Part shown: piece by piece, positions 44,631-59,000 of the stretch
How positions within the stretch are numbered: position 1 is the first letter of the stretch
Layout: each line of letters starts with the position of its first letter
NCBI GenBank assembly: GCA_964030785.1
Contig: OZ034968.1
Location: 29,563,686 to 29,627,685 of the forward strand
Source of the DNA: Siderastrea siderea
Lineage: Eukaryota; Cnidaria; Anthozoa; Scleractinia; Rhizangiidae
Direction: 5' to 3'
DNA length: 64,000 nt
Made by a program: the position numbers and the translations under genes
The notes under the pieces: model-generated
The model's database searches: none
What the model was told of the DNA's origin: nothing
What the model saw: only the letters and a program-made list of their open reading frames with translations

Positions 44631-45951
44631 CTAATGCACTACTTTCAAATTAACACTAGCAAAAACAACAAATTACATTAATAAACACCCAATTTCTACT
44701 ATCAACTACATTCAATAGTTATCTTGGTCAGAATTGGTGTTCACTAAGGGGCTCAGGGTAGGCAACTATCATTACCATTCATACTGGGTGCACTTGAGAA
44801 TACCAAGTGGTATTGGTTGCTTTAGTTATGTTGAGTTCTGCACACATCACCGCTTGGTATGTATATTCATTCCCAAAGCTTGCACGCCTTTTGCCAGCAC
44901 CAAGAAGTTGTGTACATGTATATTCCATATGACTCAATGCTGTGTTTGAAACAACTCTTGTTTCAAAGCCGGGCTATTATTAGCCACATTGTGTTACTTT
45001 GTCATGTGCTGCCCTGTACCTTAGGTGCTTTCAGTGTGTTTAAACCTGAACTGTCTTAAATGATAATGACTCTCGACCCACCCTTAATAACATACATGTG
45101 TTGTGTCTAGGATGCATTCTCGTCCCCAGGGCTGCCTGGCCCTTTTAGCCAGCTATGCCTAGGCATGAGGCTGCTGGCTAAGACAGCCAGACAGCTCTAG
45201 CTCCGAAGACAAGAATGTCCAGGAAGCCTCCGGTATCTACTGTATCAACCTATTTTCACTACGCCATAAGTAGCTGTCTAATGTCTCTTCCAGTATGTAA
45301 CTCATATTCCACTTTAACACAAGGAAACTGTCAGTAGATTAAATTTTCAACCAGCAAGGAAACTAAATGTCAGTTGCTTAGGCCCATTTGCGCCAGTCTC
45401 TACCAAAAGCCAATAGGAAATTTGATTTTATCAATTACCCTTTTAGCAAGTGTCTTCACTAAAACACACAAGAACCACACATCAATCAAATTGAAATAGA
45501 ACACACATTTGTTGATATCACTGAAATACAAGACCAAATTAACCTGATGAACGATAGTTTTGTTTTCATGTCTGACAAAAATAATTATTTCTAACTTGAG
45601 CTCTCAGAAGGGACAACAGTGCTTTTAATGATTGGTAAGTTCTGAAAAAATGGCAAAAATTCAAAGCGGTGTAGACATGGTAAAAGTTACACACAGCCCC
45701 ATACACTAATAATACTATGCATACATTTTCTAGCTCAAGCTGTACTCGACTGCTCTTTGTTTACGAGAAATATGAGTATTTTACTGCATAATTAATGTAC
45801 CGGTATGTGGTACTGCGGCAATTTTACCACACACACATTTTAAATGCAATTTTTAACCAAAAACTTTACTAAGTAAACAAAAATTTGACAGGTAGGAATA
45901 GGCCCTTGGTATCCAGGCAAACAGTCAAGTTGTTTGATTTCACATCTGGTT

Positions 45952-46653
45952 TTAGAGTGGATCCATAGTATTCTGTTTTTCCCTTGACTCCGTCCAGGCT
46001 TTTGCAATGGTTCTCTTCATCTCGTCATCACCCTCGTCATACATCTTCTTCATCAAATCCATGATACCCTCTCCCGGATCCTTGCTCTCGTCAAATTTTG
46101 GCTCTTGTTTTGTGTTCTTTAAGTTTTCAGTTGATGTTAGACAAGACCAGTTTTCTTCTTTTTCCTTCTTCAACAAAATATTGACCTTTCCTGTTTTTAC
46201 CTTCACGGAGCTCGACTCGGGTACGATAGGATGTAACAAATGGATCATCTGAAACTGATAATTCTTTCCTTTCAAGCCTAGCACTTTCATTTCTATTGAA
46301 CGTTTTGTGAACTTCGAAGTGACTCTCTCCTCCGGCAGAGTCTCAACCTCTGGCAAAGTTATGTAAATTTTCACGAACTTGGGCGACTGATCCCAGGCGT
46401 ATGAAGTAATTTTCGTCGAGGCAACTTGCGGTTTTTTCGCTGCTGGTTTTTTCGTCTCTTCCATCTGGGCACATGCTTCATCTTTGGGAGTTTCAGTGGA
46501 ACCACTTTCGATTCGTTTCTTCTCCAAATTGATCTCACCTTCTACACGTTCCAGTTCATCTTGCAGGAGCTTTTTAACCCGAGTTCGAGTTGCTGATAAA
46601 AGAAGACGCTCAATCTCTTCTCTCGTTTCTTTCAACTCTTGAACTTTCTCCAT
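45952..46653 (-). CDS. CACYBP: Calcyclin-binding protein / SIAH-interacting protein
   Basis: 233 aa from MEKVQELKETREEIERLLLS (start 46653), close to the ~228 of human CACYBP; the frame is open 15 codons further up but without family support. Residues 1-50 form the N-terminal helical hairpin used for dimerisation and SIAH binding. About 83-165 is a CS (p23-like) domain, from TSYAWDQSPKFVKIYITLP to KTGKVNILLKK. About 168-233 is the SGS domain, with the hallmark GIMDLMKKMYDEGDDEMKRTIAKAWTES. The protein links SIAH to the SKP1 ubiquitin ligase in beta-catenin turnover and binds S100 proteins. I do not see an exact PxAxVxP SIAH degron; the Pro/Ala/Lys segment near 71-80 is the closest. The frame is uninterrupted by introns. 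It is divergent from the mannosidase gene. Confidence 0.96.
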   Translation of the reverse strand: MEKVQELKETREEIERLLLSATRTRVKKLLQDELERVEGEINLEKKRIESGSTETPKDEACAQMEETKKPAAKKPQVASTKITSYAWDQSPKFVKIYITLPEVETLPEERVTSKFTKRSIEMKVLGLKGKNYQFQMIHLLHPIVPESSSVKVKTGKVNILLKKEKEENWSCLTSTENLKNTKQEPKFDESKDPGEGIMDLMKKMYDEGDDEMKRTIAKAWTESREKQNTMDPL

Positions 46654-47001
46654 AACGATGAAAAAGATTGCGAAGAAAGGTCTAAGATAATTCTGCAAAC
46701 CGAAGATGTACTCACTCCACGTGAACTTGCATCACGTAAGGGTAAAGGTATCATGTAAGCTACATCTACTGTCCCATATATGAATAAACAGTGTACCTTC
46801 CCAGAATTTACTTTTGTCGTATATATTGGGACAGTATATTTGGCTTACATGACACCTTTACCGCGTGGGACAGAATTTAGCCGAGGGAGTCTTGAGACTA
46901 GTGTTCAGTCTTTTACTGACGGCCGAGATACAAGAAGGGAGTTTTGTTCCATTATTTTGCTCCAGAAATTATTTTTGTTTTTATGTTTCTCCGGCCTGAC
47001 A
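46654..47001. promoter_or_regulatory. Putative bidirectional promoter between CACYBP and mannosidase II
   Basis: Only 348 bp separate the two start codons, which face away from each other, so promoters and 5' UTRs of both must fit here unless upstream non-coding exons exist. A hairpin-forming inverted repeat occupies 46741-46862. Confidence 0.5.
46741..46862. repeat. 122-bp inverted repeat in the bidirectional promoter
   Basis: GGTAAAGGTATCATGTAAGC at the left is mirrored by the complement of GCTTACATGACACCTTTACC at the right. The similarity continues over about 40 bp through ACTGTCCCA, around a 40-bp centre. It looks like a small MITE; no target duplication is evident. Confidence 0.65.
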
Positions 47002-50000
47002 ATGAAAAAATGGATAGTTTTACTTGGTGGGGCCATGTTCTGCGTCCTGTTTTTGTCCATGTACTTAGTAGTGGATCAGTTAGGACGGTTACCTACTTCT
47101 CAAGAAATCTTCAAAGTTGAGGTAAATTCGTGACACATGCATCTATGCATGCAGGCCGTAGTTTGTTTCACCGGCTATGTTTTACACTTCTTAGTTTAAA
47201 AATTTACCTGCCTTAGAATAAGCTGAAACTTTATGACTCAAACAACAGAGAGGTCTCTACATTTCAATTTGCTGATCTTCTCAAATACGTGGAAAAGTAG
47301 ACTTATACGTGTATACATTTCGATTCCTCATGTCGATTTCAGTGGCAGAAGAATTTTTGTAGGGTTTTGGTACCTATTGTGTCGTTCATTTTATGTAGTT
47401 ATTCAACCACTTTAAGCCACGTGTAAAATATTTCCCATCATCTTCAGCTATTTCATGGACTCTTGATTCATAACATAAGTTGAAGATTGCACGGTTATAA
47501 TATTCCATACATGTGTAATATTTGTTTTATGCAAAGTGAGTCAAATGTTGTGCAAGGTTTCCCGCGGGTGTTACGACAGACACGTAAACTTTCTGGAACA
47601 ATTTGTGCATTAAGTTTATATTTTAACCATATTTTTGACTGAATTTTCGTTTGAGTATACAAAATTTCCAACTTCCTTGCCTCCAATGAAATAAAGAGGA
47701 ATAAACTTTCTTTGTAAATGACACGAACTGTATTAATTTTTGTTCAAAGGTAAATAAAAAAGTGGAGGATTTTGCTACAAAAAGGTCACTAAAATGGTTA
47801 AAAGATTTAACATTCTGAAAGAAAGGCTTAATTGAAAGGAGGGAATCGTATTACTGAAATATCAATGTTTATTTAAGAGTCCCCTGAATATAAAAGAAAA
47901 AACATGTAAACTTTCTGTAGATTACATACATATATACATACATAAACTTTATTTTTTCTCGAATTTGAGAGTAGCTACAAAGCTAATCTTTCCAAGAAAA
48001 GAACAACAAAATACACTATAAAAAAGTTATGTGAGATAGCTTAAATCGCCTTGAAGCTAAAAACAGTTATAACACTTCACTGTGTACTGATTTATGGCCT
48101 AAAACGAGTTTCTCCAGATAGAAGACTTTACGTGTAACAGTAATTTAGTAAAAGTCGGCCTAATTTGTAGTCTATTTCACACTTGCAACAAATCCACCTG
48201 TTAGAGAGCAACTGGGTAAACAGAATAATTAAAGCAGAATAATAATTAACATAAGGCACAACGATCCACTGGTCTAATTTTACTCAGAAGTTATTAAATG
48301 GTTTAACAAAGAAAATGCCACCTCTTTCTCACTATCTCCAACTGAAATTCTCTTTGGGAAAGCCCCCTTCAAGACTGATCTGACTACAAAACATTTAAAT
48401 TGTACCTTCCTCTAAATCTGTAAATGCATAAATTAGCGGGAAAAAAAAAGATATCTTTAGAAGAATTTGACATAAAGCTTTCACCCTGAAAAGTTCCTTC
48501 TCCAGAATATAACTTGAGTCAAAAAAATTAGTCAGTTACAATTAAATTATTGTAACCAATAAGAGATTGGTGCAGCTAAGATGCCTCAAAATTTTTGTAA
48601 ATAGGAAGTCTGGAAACCTTAACCCCAGTTTAGCGTAACATTTAATGTTTAGTGTAGTTCGTATTCTGGTAATGCCATGCCAGGTATTTGTAGTGGAGTG
48701 TCCTTGCATTATTGTAACTTCTCTTGTATGTTTGTCAATGAAGTAAGCAGTAAAAAAAAATAATAATAATAAGGCACAGCAATGGAGGTTTTTTAATTTT
48801 GGTATTAATTCAGAGTGATCCCCAATGCTGAGCTTCATCAATGGCTGGGGTAAAAATTTCTGGTGAAGGACCTGGCTTCTATTCAGAGATTATTGTATTT
48901 TACAAATAACACCAGACAGTACTGTACAATGTTATTTCTTTTTTTTGCTCATTGTAGGAAAGTTTGAATAATTTTAATAACATTCATATTTTTAATCCTT
49001 AGTCATTTCACAAGAGCATTTGAACTCTTTTAGCCCCAGTATCAACATACATGTTCTCCTCAATGTTCTCCATATATTTCTTATGGAAGTAGTTGAGAGA
49101 ATTTGCTTACACATCAAAACACCTCATCTTTGGTGTTCATTTCCTTAATTCTCATGACCTGTACTGTATGTTTGATCAAGTAATGATACTGTGAGGAGAA
49201 ATTAGATCTATGCTTGTCACTATTGGGGCTTAAAGGGTTAAATCATGAGCTTAAGCCTCCAGGCTAGATATGAGGAAATAAAATATGTTTCCCTAGTTTT
49301 GTACTAGAGTTAGTTACGAGTAGTAGAGTAGTGTCGTTCAGCTGTAGCTTCATTTGAAGTACCAAAGTTATGTTGATTGGAGGGATGACAAAGGAAATCC
49401 CTATCTGGAAATCAAGTTTTGTGTAACACAATTCCTTTGTTATAGAAACTTTTTTAAAAAACCTTTTCTTCTGCACAAAAGTCAAAGAAGACTAGACTTT
49501 ATATATTTGTCTCTTGTTTTACAATGCATAGAAGGCATTTATCCCTCAGTGCTCTACAAATTGGATGTCACATAAGAAATATTTTAATTACTTTCGGGTG
49601 CATGCAAAGCCATACAAGCTGCAGAGAGATCAGAATCACAAGCTGGGAGTTTTCAATTTTGTCACATCACCCATCCTCACAAAATCTCTTTGCTTTTTCT
49701 TTTAATTCATGGAAGCAGCCAAGTAAGGCAGGAATCATTGAAATCTGTAATTATAAGATTGGCATTCAGAACAATAATTATATTCAGAACAGTATTTCAA
49801 ATGAGGCTGCCAAATTATACTGTATATTTGGTTAAGCATTTGAGATTTCAAATGAGTAAATGCAATCCATTCAGGTTTAACATTCAGGTTTAAAGTTGTT
49901 CTCAAGTACAGTGTAAGAGGTAGCACTGAGTAGTTTAGCGGTAATTGTATTTTATAGTTCTGCTCTAAAACTTGAATAATAATGCCATGGTAGTTCTTGT

Positions 50001-53000
50001 TGGTTCTAGAAATAAGTGCTGCAAGAATTTAACTTGACTTAAATGTTTCAAATTTCTCCATTGATTTTACTTCAGATGAAAAAGAAAATTGAAGATCCCT
50101 TAAACTCCCTTGAGAATGATATGAGTAAACTAGAAGGCAACATCCAAAGATCTGGTAAAATTATGAACAGTATGCAGCAAACTGTTGAGAAGATAAGATT
50201 TCATGGCCATAAACCACGTGACAAACAACAAGATGACACTTCCTTAGTAAAAAGACCTGATGTACAAACTGGTGATGTTGATGATGGCTGTGTATTCTCT
50301 GGAACAGCCTCTGGAAAATCTGCAAACGTTAAGGTGAATTCAAATAATAATTAGTGACATGTTAAAAGTCCCAACTGGCAGCTAGAAGGCAAACTGGCCA
50401 TCTACAAGGTGGCTAAGGAGTTGAACTGAGATCTGCAAGTCCCAGGCAGGGGGAGGGGGCGGGGTTACTCAATAAAGTTTTATACTGGGAGTCTCTGCCA
50501 GGAGGTTCAAACCCCAACCCTTTAATATACCAATTTCTACCAAATGGCACCCCTTTTATACCTATTCTAACAAAATTGCACCCACATGACTTAAGAATTT
50601 CCTATGATTGTCACATTTTCCCCGCACTTTCAGTTCTTCTGGCTCAGTTGCCCAAAAGATCCAAGCTTCTATTTTTTAGCATTGTTACTTCTGCCAAAAT
50701 TTGGCACCATTTTATACACTTACCTTTAGCCCCAATCTCTTTCACTTGACAAGCGGATTAAGCCGATTTGGTGACCATTTATTTTTTATACTAAAATCAC
50801 AATTTTAAAATATAGCCCACTATAGGGTGACCCCCCTCCCTCCCTCGCCTGGGGCTAGTGGTCAGAGCCAGAGTTGAACCTGGGACCTCTTTTGATTTGA
50901 CTTCTGTCCAGTCAAAATTTGCAGTTAGCTTCAAGAAGCCATCTCAAGACTGCGAGTGAACTTAAGGTGGCCTTCTAAGCTATCTCCAGATTAGGATTTG
51001 ATAGTCCATCTGTGTGAGTCACATTTTAGCATGGGATGGTGTAAATTCGGGATTTTCCACTTTTTATTGGCTTAAAAAATGGAAAGTCCTGGCTACAAGA
51101 TTCATTTAGGAAGATCCTTTCACCACTTTACCTAGTTTGAGAAAGTTACTGTACAATAACTAGGATGCTGATATTTAGGATGTAGTTAGTCCTGCTGTTG
51201 TTCTATATTAAATATTAATTTTACATAATGTCTGTGCCTATTGTAGATGTTAGACATGTTTAACTTGATGCCATTTGACAATATTGATGGTGGTGCATGG
51301 AAGCAGGGCTGGAATGTGCAATATGATGATAGTACCTTTGATAAAGAACCCCTTAATGTGTTTGTGGTACCCCACTCACACAATGATCCAGGTAAATTAT
51401 TTTAAATGTTGCTAAATGTTATTTGGGATAAGTTAAACACAAGCCAATACCCCTCATCCAGGCACTGCATAAGCTATTCAGTGCAGCTCCAATGGTATTA
51501 CAGGGGCTATTACAGGGGTGGCTGTTGCTTTAATAACAGCTCTTGTGTTGATGTCAGATCATTTTGTACTTGTTTACTTAGTTGAGCATATGCTGCCCAC
51601 TTTAGGAGCTGTTTTCACTGGTTTTCAGTTAGTACCTGTACTTTGCATACATAATGATCAACACACTAGTGCCGTCAATGTTCCACAGACTAAAGCCATT
51701 GAAGATAACTAAATCTAGTTTTGTACTAACAAAATAATGTGCTAAGGGATTTAAAAACAACAAGACTAGTTCCACAGTTAAGGGAATTGAAGATGACAAG
51801 ACTAGCACCACACTAACATACTAATGTACCAAGGGAATATAGAACTGAAAGTCTGTAGAGTGCTTGCTCCTAGTTCCATCCACCCATGGTAAGTATAGCA
51901 TGTGGTGTTATCTGTTTCCACTGATTCTATTAGTTTTACAGTGTGTGGTAATTGCCACTCATCACAGGGTTGTCATGGATACCCTCCATGCCCATCTCCA
52001 CCAACCTTTTACATGTACTCTTCTTTTCAAAATAAATGTAATGTTTTTTCTGAATCTACAGGAATTATAGCAATGAAGATGTGAATGTGTTAAAAATGTC
52101 CCAGTTGCCATGTCTGTTTGACAGAATATTTTTTAGAATTTGTGATTTATCACTCAAAATCCGAAAACCCCAAACTAAGCAAATTATGTTCCAGGACCAC
52201 CTTGATGTACTAATACTACGTAAAGTAACTGTATGTGAACAGGCTCTGTCAAAAAGTGTTGAATTCTTACTTGTTTGGGTCCCATACAAGCATAAATTTG
52301 CAATAAAGAAGCCTTTAAGATAAAGCAGTAGGGGTCAATTTCTGGTTTTGATATTTTTCTGTGACAGGTTGGATCAAGACACTTGATCAGTATTACACAC
52401 AGCAGACGCGGCATATTTTAGACAATGTAGTTGATGCACTAGCAGTTGACAAGAGAAGAAAGTTTATTTGGGCAGAAATATCATATTTCTCAATGTGGTG
52501 GGGTGATACTGATGACAGGAGGAAGAAACTTGCTGTAGAGTAAGTGCTCGTACCATGATCGTGATATTTATTTTATTTTTGTGTTCTGCTGCAAAGCAGA
52601 AACAAACATAGCAGAGCTAGTGCCTTCTGTTTTTTTTCTGTCCACAAGACACCTGAAGACATTGGAAAGTTGTCAAAAGCTCATCAAAGACTTTTTGAAG
52701 TGGCAACTGGGCATCACTTGCTATATAATTTGAGTATGCTATGAATATAATTTTGTTTTTTATTTTCTAGACAGCTATCGAATGGTCAGCTGGAGATTGT
52801 AACAGGTGGCTGGGTGATGAATGATGAAGCTAACACCCATTACTATGCCATGCTGGATCAGATGATTGAAGGACATCAGTGGATTGAAAAAAACCTGGGT
52901 TCAGGTCAGTCTGTTTTATATGTGATTGTGATAATGTTTTCTCAGACTGTATTTGCTAAGTAATCTACAGATGCTTTAAGGGAGGTTCTTTTTCTACACT

Positions 53001-56000
53001 TCTAGCCACTTCTATCAGAGGTTCTGTGACAAGAAGCAAGTTGTTGCCTCTTGCCTTCGGCAATGATATGAGCTGCAGTGTCTGTGTTGCTGCTGTTCAG
53101 TTTGACTGTATTTGTACAGCTCTCAAATGCTTTTCTACTCTCAGGTGTGTTAAACACTTTCAGAAGGCCTCCTTGTATTGATTTTGTTCTACCTCTAACA
53201 TTGGATAACTTCAGACTTCCTTCATTTGCTTGCTACTTTATCATCAATCAACTGCAATTCGATCTTGGTGGTGTCTCCAATTTAGCACTCTGTGCTAAAT
53301 ACTATTGACACCTAAATAATTATTATTTTTTCTTTCAGGTAGATATGAGCTAAATTACTTGAGATCAATTTCAGCCAAATGTTTCAAGCACCATTTTTAA
53401 AAGCTACAAGCTTCTTCTTTAACTGTTTTCTTATCCAGACATCCAAATTGGAGAAAGATGGCTGCAAGACCCCTAGAGTCAACCAGTTTGTCTTTACCAT
53501 TAATCAAGAAAAGTGAAAAAATATCTTTTCAAGTGATGCACACCAAGAAGAGACAGTGGCTTTCAGTTTAGAATAAAAAGGGTACCTTACAAAAAATTTG
53601 ACTTATTATAGGAGTAAAGCCAATGTCAGGATGGGCCATTGATCCATTTGGGCACACACCCACCATGGCGTACCTTTTGCGACGTATGGGTTTCCATTCT
53701 ATGTTGATTCAGAGGACCCATTATCAAGTGAAGAAACATCTTGCAAAAGATAAAAATTTGGAATTCATGTGGCGACAGAACTGGGGTAAGGCCTATACCA
53801 TTCAACTTACTATTAAATAATACACTATTGGCAACATCACTTATGACAGTTCAGGTACACCTTAAATCATGCATTCATGCTTGGTTTTTACAGTTGCAAT
53901 TTGCCTCCTATTTACTTTCTTTTTTTGTATCCACTGACCAAGCCACCAAAAGTGCATGTGGAAGAATTCTTTGGACTTAAATATTAATCATGAAAACTCA
54001 AAAATTCCAAAGAAATTGAACTCAGATTAATGTAATGGATTTACCCTATGAACTGATAGACTAGTGAAAATGCCCCTCAATTAAGGGGCAGTTTCATTAT
54101 CTGCACTTATGTTTATAGTTATAAGCATATGTTGATCCACCCTTAAATTTTATCCTTCACTGGACAGGTGTGATTTTTCTTACAGAGAAAAGTTAATTTG
54201 TTACAAGTACATAATCATGATTGTGTATTCTTGATTTCAGATCATGGATCATCAACTGATATGTTTTGCCACATGATGCCATTTTACAGCTATGATGTTC
54301 CCCATACATGTGGCCCAGATCCAAAGGTATGATGAGCTCTGCCACTATTCAGATTTTTGTAATTTTTTATTTGTATCACTGATAGCATCTACTAGCTGCT
54401 TGGAGTTTGTACCGTGTTGTGCTGATTTGGATTTTTCTTAAGTTACCGGTAATAACCTTTCAAACTTGGAATGCAAATTAGAAACTTTGTCCGAGGGGTG
54501 CAGGTAGACAAAAGTGGTTGCGATTAAAACAACTATTTTAAAATGGCATAACTTGGTGTCTGTTGGGCCATCAGAGAGAGAAATTAAATCTACTGTAAGA
54601 TTGCTACACAGCTATCTCTGCAAAATGTGATGTCTTTTGAAGGCAGTGTATCCTCGTCGTGCTCTAAATCTCATGGGGAGGTCATATCAGTAACAAGTGC
54701 TGACCTTTACACAAGAATGCAAGGGATAACTCTCTTTTGTGGTCAAAAGGGTGTCCACTCAGTTCTGATGATTAGGCCACCATGTTGACCAGTTTTGTTG
54801 GCCTGAAGTGGACTTGAGGCTAAATTTGCTCTCTGACTGGTAATATGTGCATAGCCAGCACTTTTGTGGCAGAACAGATTAACTGTTTATTGCAAGTATG
54901 CAGCTAAACCTGCACATTTTTATCCTGGGGCAGAAGTTATCCTAAAAAGAAGAGTAGACACAAAAGGAATTTGATGTACCTGGGACTTGTTGTAGGGCCT
55001 TCTCCTGGGGACAAGTTTCCTGATTTTATGATTATTTTAATTGAGAACTTTTAAATAAAGGAATTACCTGAACATCTTTTGTTTAGGTATGCTGCCAGTT
55101 TGACTTCCGTCGCTTACCAGGTGGTGGTATTACATGTCCGTGGAGAGTTCCACCTGAAAGAATTGACAACAACAATGTTGCACAAAGGTAGGACTGGGCA
55201 ACTTATCACTGTCTTTTTATATACCAAGTGTCCTAGTGTGAAGAGAGCAACCAGGAAGTATACTGTTGAAGTTAAACTTTCAATCTGAAGCCTACCAAAG
55301 AACCCATGAATGAACAACCTCCTTCACTCAGCCAAATTACCCTTTCCTTTTCTTTCTAGAGCTTATTTCATTCATCATTTCAATGATCTGCTCTCCACAT
55401 GAAATGTTCAAAATTTAAAATGAAACTTGATCTGACACTCGAGTTTTGATTGGATTAATTAGTGCAACGAGTACACTGGAATTTCACAGGTTTTCCAATT
55501 TGCATAATTTGCCTCCATGAACACATGTACAACATGTACTTTAAATAACATTGTTTCTGTAATAAGTAGTTTCTTCTGTTTTCTCAATACAATACTATCA
55601 GGTTCTTTCAACTCTATCAGAATACTTAATGAGTGATTTTTTCTTTATACTCAAATTTAATTGAAAAAGCTTGTAGTAGAAAGAGAGTAGGTGAAAAAAA
55701 AGGAAAAAAAAGATGATCTTTGAAAGGCAACTATGAGAACCAATGTGCAAACTCCCACATGCCTGATGATTGGGATCATGCATTAACCCACTGACGCCCA
55801 ATGCGCCCCTATGCGCCCTAGAATGAGCAGGCGTCTTGTTCCACTTGTGACGTCATCAGTTTAAATGACCCTGAAAAGCTTTGATAGCCAGTCGATGCAA
55901 CGCAAAAAGATCTTGTCAATGATGCCTGAACGACATTGATCGGATCAAGTACACCTGAGTAACAGACAGAAAACCATGGAACTTTAACCTCAAAAACACA

Positions 56001-59000
56001 AGGAAATCATGGCCTTCCCACAAACTGCTACTTTTGGCCAACTCTTTCCTTTTCAAACGAGTTTTGAGGCCAAATTTTTTTCACCACCAGAAACCGTGGT
56101 CGTATGGCTAACCCGACAGCAAAAAGCGAAAAATCAAAATGAGAACGAAAGCAACGGGCTTGTGTGCTAAATCTCGAAGAGCCGTAGACGGGGGAGTTGT
56201 GCGCATGCCCAAACTCAAAATGCTAGAAAACGTCCTGAAACCGAAAGAAACGGCAACTGTTTGTGCTAGAAAGCACTTTTTGCGAGGATTGGGATGAAAT
56301 TGGATCAAACAGGGCTAAAAAGGGCCATTTGCTGCTTAAAAGTACCATTTTTTCCAAGTTTGCCGGGTGTCAATGGGTTAAGCCAGCAAGGTTGTTTTAT
56401 TTTGAATGTTAAATTCTTCATTTGAAAAAGATGTTATTGAAACAAATTTTAATGAATTGAAATTACTTTTGCAATAACAAACTTAATTTTTTTGCACTCT
56501 TGGAAGAAAAGCATCTTCTGTTTTCACTGTTAGTAATGATGCAAAGGGACATTATGATTTCAGTAGTCCAGGAACTGCCTAGTACATACGGTCTTGTAAA
56601 AAATAATGATTTTAATACTAAACCCTTTATCTTACTAAAATAACATGAAGTCTAAAAAATGGGTCACTTGCTCTGCCTTATGCTACTATGTCCCAACTTG
56701 CACACTGTCTCATTATCCCGATGCAAACTGAATACATCTCTGATGGACATATTAAATAAAGTGCCATAATTCATTGTCATTCTTGTGCTCTCACAGGTCT
56801 AGAATGCTTTTGGATCAGTACAAGAAGAAAGCTCAACTTTACCGAACTAACGTCTTGTTTGCTCCTTTGGGGGATGATTTTCGATATGAAACTACATTTG
56901 AAACACAAGAGCAGTTTACTAATTATCAGGTACATGTTACAGCGTAATTTCTGTGTGAGAGTAAAATAATACACATCACCTATTAAATTATTCTTTAATC
57001 TTTGTCAAGTAGCTACTCAGATCCATGATTGTGGATCACAAAAATATTGTTTTAATTAAAAGTTTATTTTTTATGTTTGAAAATGTTATGTATGCCAGCT
57101 CACTACCCTCTTAACATTATAAATTATTTTATTCCACAGAGACTAATGGACTACATAAATTCTCATCCAGAGCTGAAGGCCAAGGTATGTGGATTAATAC
57201 AATTAGCCCAATATTATGGTACAACTGCTCAACATATTTACCCTTAGGGCCCTACATGTAAAAGTGACAATTTAAACATTCAGTTCCTCCTCACAATATC
57301 TGAACTTGATCAATTGTACAGGCCATGAGAATAAAGGAAATTATCACAAAGGTATGATGTCTTCCTGTTTAATCAAATTCTCCCAACTAGCAACAAAAAA
57401 ATACACCGAGAACAGTGAAGAGAATATGCATGCTGATATTGGGACTTGACGAGTTAAACACCAGTCTATCAGTTATTGACCCACTAGTTTGGTTACAAAA
57501 CACCATTCTGGTTTTACCACGTGACCTCTTTGATATAACCATACCACATGTCCTTAACGGCAATTTTTTAAATAAAGTTACTCAAAGTGAACTACGCTAA
57601 AAGTAATCGTTCACTACTTTTGTGCTTGCCACCAAAAAATTCCATACAAAGTTGTATAGCCTTTGGCTTATGATAGGTTAACATTTTGTTGTGTTCTTTT
57701 CTGCAGGTGCAATTTGGGACTCTTAGTGATTATTTCAATGCACTTTATAAAACCACAGGTAATGAACAAGTTGTTGTTTTTATAATTGTGTGCGCAAATA
57801 ATATCATTAAAAAAACTGGTGAATTACTCTCACTGAGAGATTAATGATGATGGTGCAAAAACATGTTACAACATAGTACATACACGTACATATTATAAGG
57901 TCATGACAAAATTAATTCAGGGCGTGGGCCTCAAATACTTCCTTGTCTTGGCCTCTCTGTCTAAGATTAGTTGAATCCAAACTAAATTAAATCTGTATGT
58001 TTACAGGTACCGAACCTGGCAGTCAACCAAAAGATTTTCCAGTTCTGAGTGGGGACTTTTACACATACGCTGACAGGTGAATGGGAATAGTGATGTTTTT
58101 ACTGTATAGTCACCAATGAAATACCAGGATTTTTCCAGAGACGAAAATTTCGTATCCAGTGAAGATACGATTTTTATCTTTCACATGTGAAGATATCACT
58201 TTTGTCATGGCTACCTCATTCTCAGCCAATGAAATTTATAAAAGTTATCGCCTTTGTTGCTATAATATGTAGAATACATATAAACGCTACTTATTATCTC
58301 TATTTTTCAACCAAAATTCGAATGTGCGTAAGATCTATATTTTATTAGTAGAGTGATTCAGTGAATAAAGGATTGATCCAAGAAATCGTTATCCTGGTAT
58401 TTCATCAGTGTCTATATAATAAACAGAAAATTACGTGGCCGCTTGGAGATGCAAATATTTTTCAGCACTCGAAGATAAATGTTGTATCTTCGCGTGACCA
58501 TGTAATATCCTCTATATCACTGATGATCAACAGTGTCTGTGAACTGTTTTAGTAATAGTTCAACCAATCACTGTATCTTGGGTATTGTCTCACCTCAATA
58601 ACCATCTCTTGTCTCTGTCACTAACTCTTGGGTCTCAGTCCTTAAAAGTCTGGTTTGTTAGATATATTTGAGGGGGTTTATCATTTTTCAGATGCACAAA
58701 CTGATGGCAGAGTGGTGCAGTGGTTAGCATGGTGCAGTGGTTGGTCTCGATCTCTATGGGGCCCGAAATTTTGGTGGTTCAATTTTGGTGCATCTGTCAT
58801 GTTGTTTCCTTTGTCAAGAAACTTATCTCCAATTGCGTCTTTCCACCGAGGTGTATGAATGGGCAACAGTGAACTGTTGGAGATACCCAACAACCTAAAA
58901 TGCTGGGGATAAGAATGTGATGGACTAGCATCCCATGTAAGGGTATCATTGATGTACTCCATATTGCTTCTTGCTACTTAAGTTGCTGGTGGCCCTTGTG

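Larger units (their letters stand above)
43621..45951. other. Intergenic between foldback region and CACYBP
   Basis: No supported gene. It contains a MITE at 44121-44279 and a 29-bp minisatellite at 44544-44630. A short hairpin-rich GC stretch lies at about 45120-45200 (CCCAGGGCTGCCTGGCCC). Confidence 0.45.

Noticed and set aside
50043..50354. 103-aa ORF as a separate small coiled-coil protein
   Set aside because: It is the stem-region exon of the mannosidase gene, bounded by a good acceptor at 50075 and donor at 50334.
53078..53308. 76-aa ORF starting with a hydrophobic stretch, like a signal peptide
   Set aside because: It lies wholly in a mannosidase intron on the same strand, and there is no evidence of an independent promoter or splicing.
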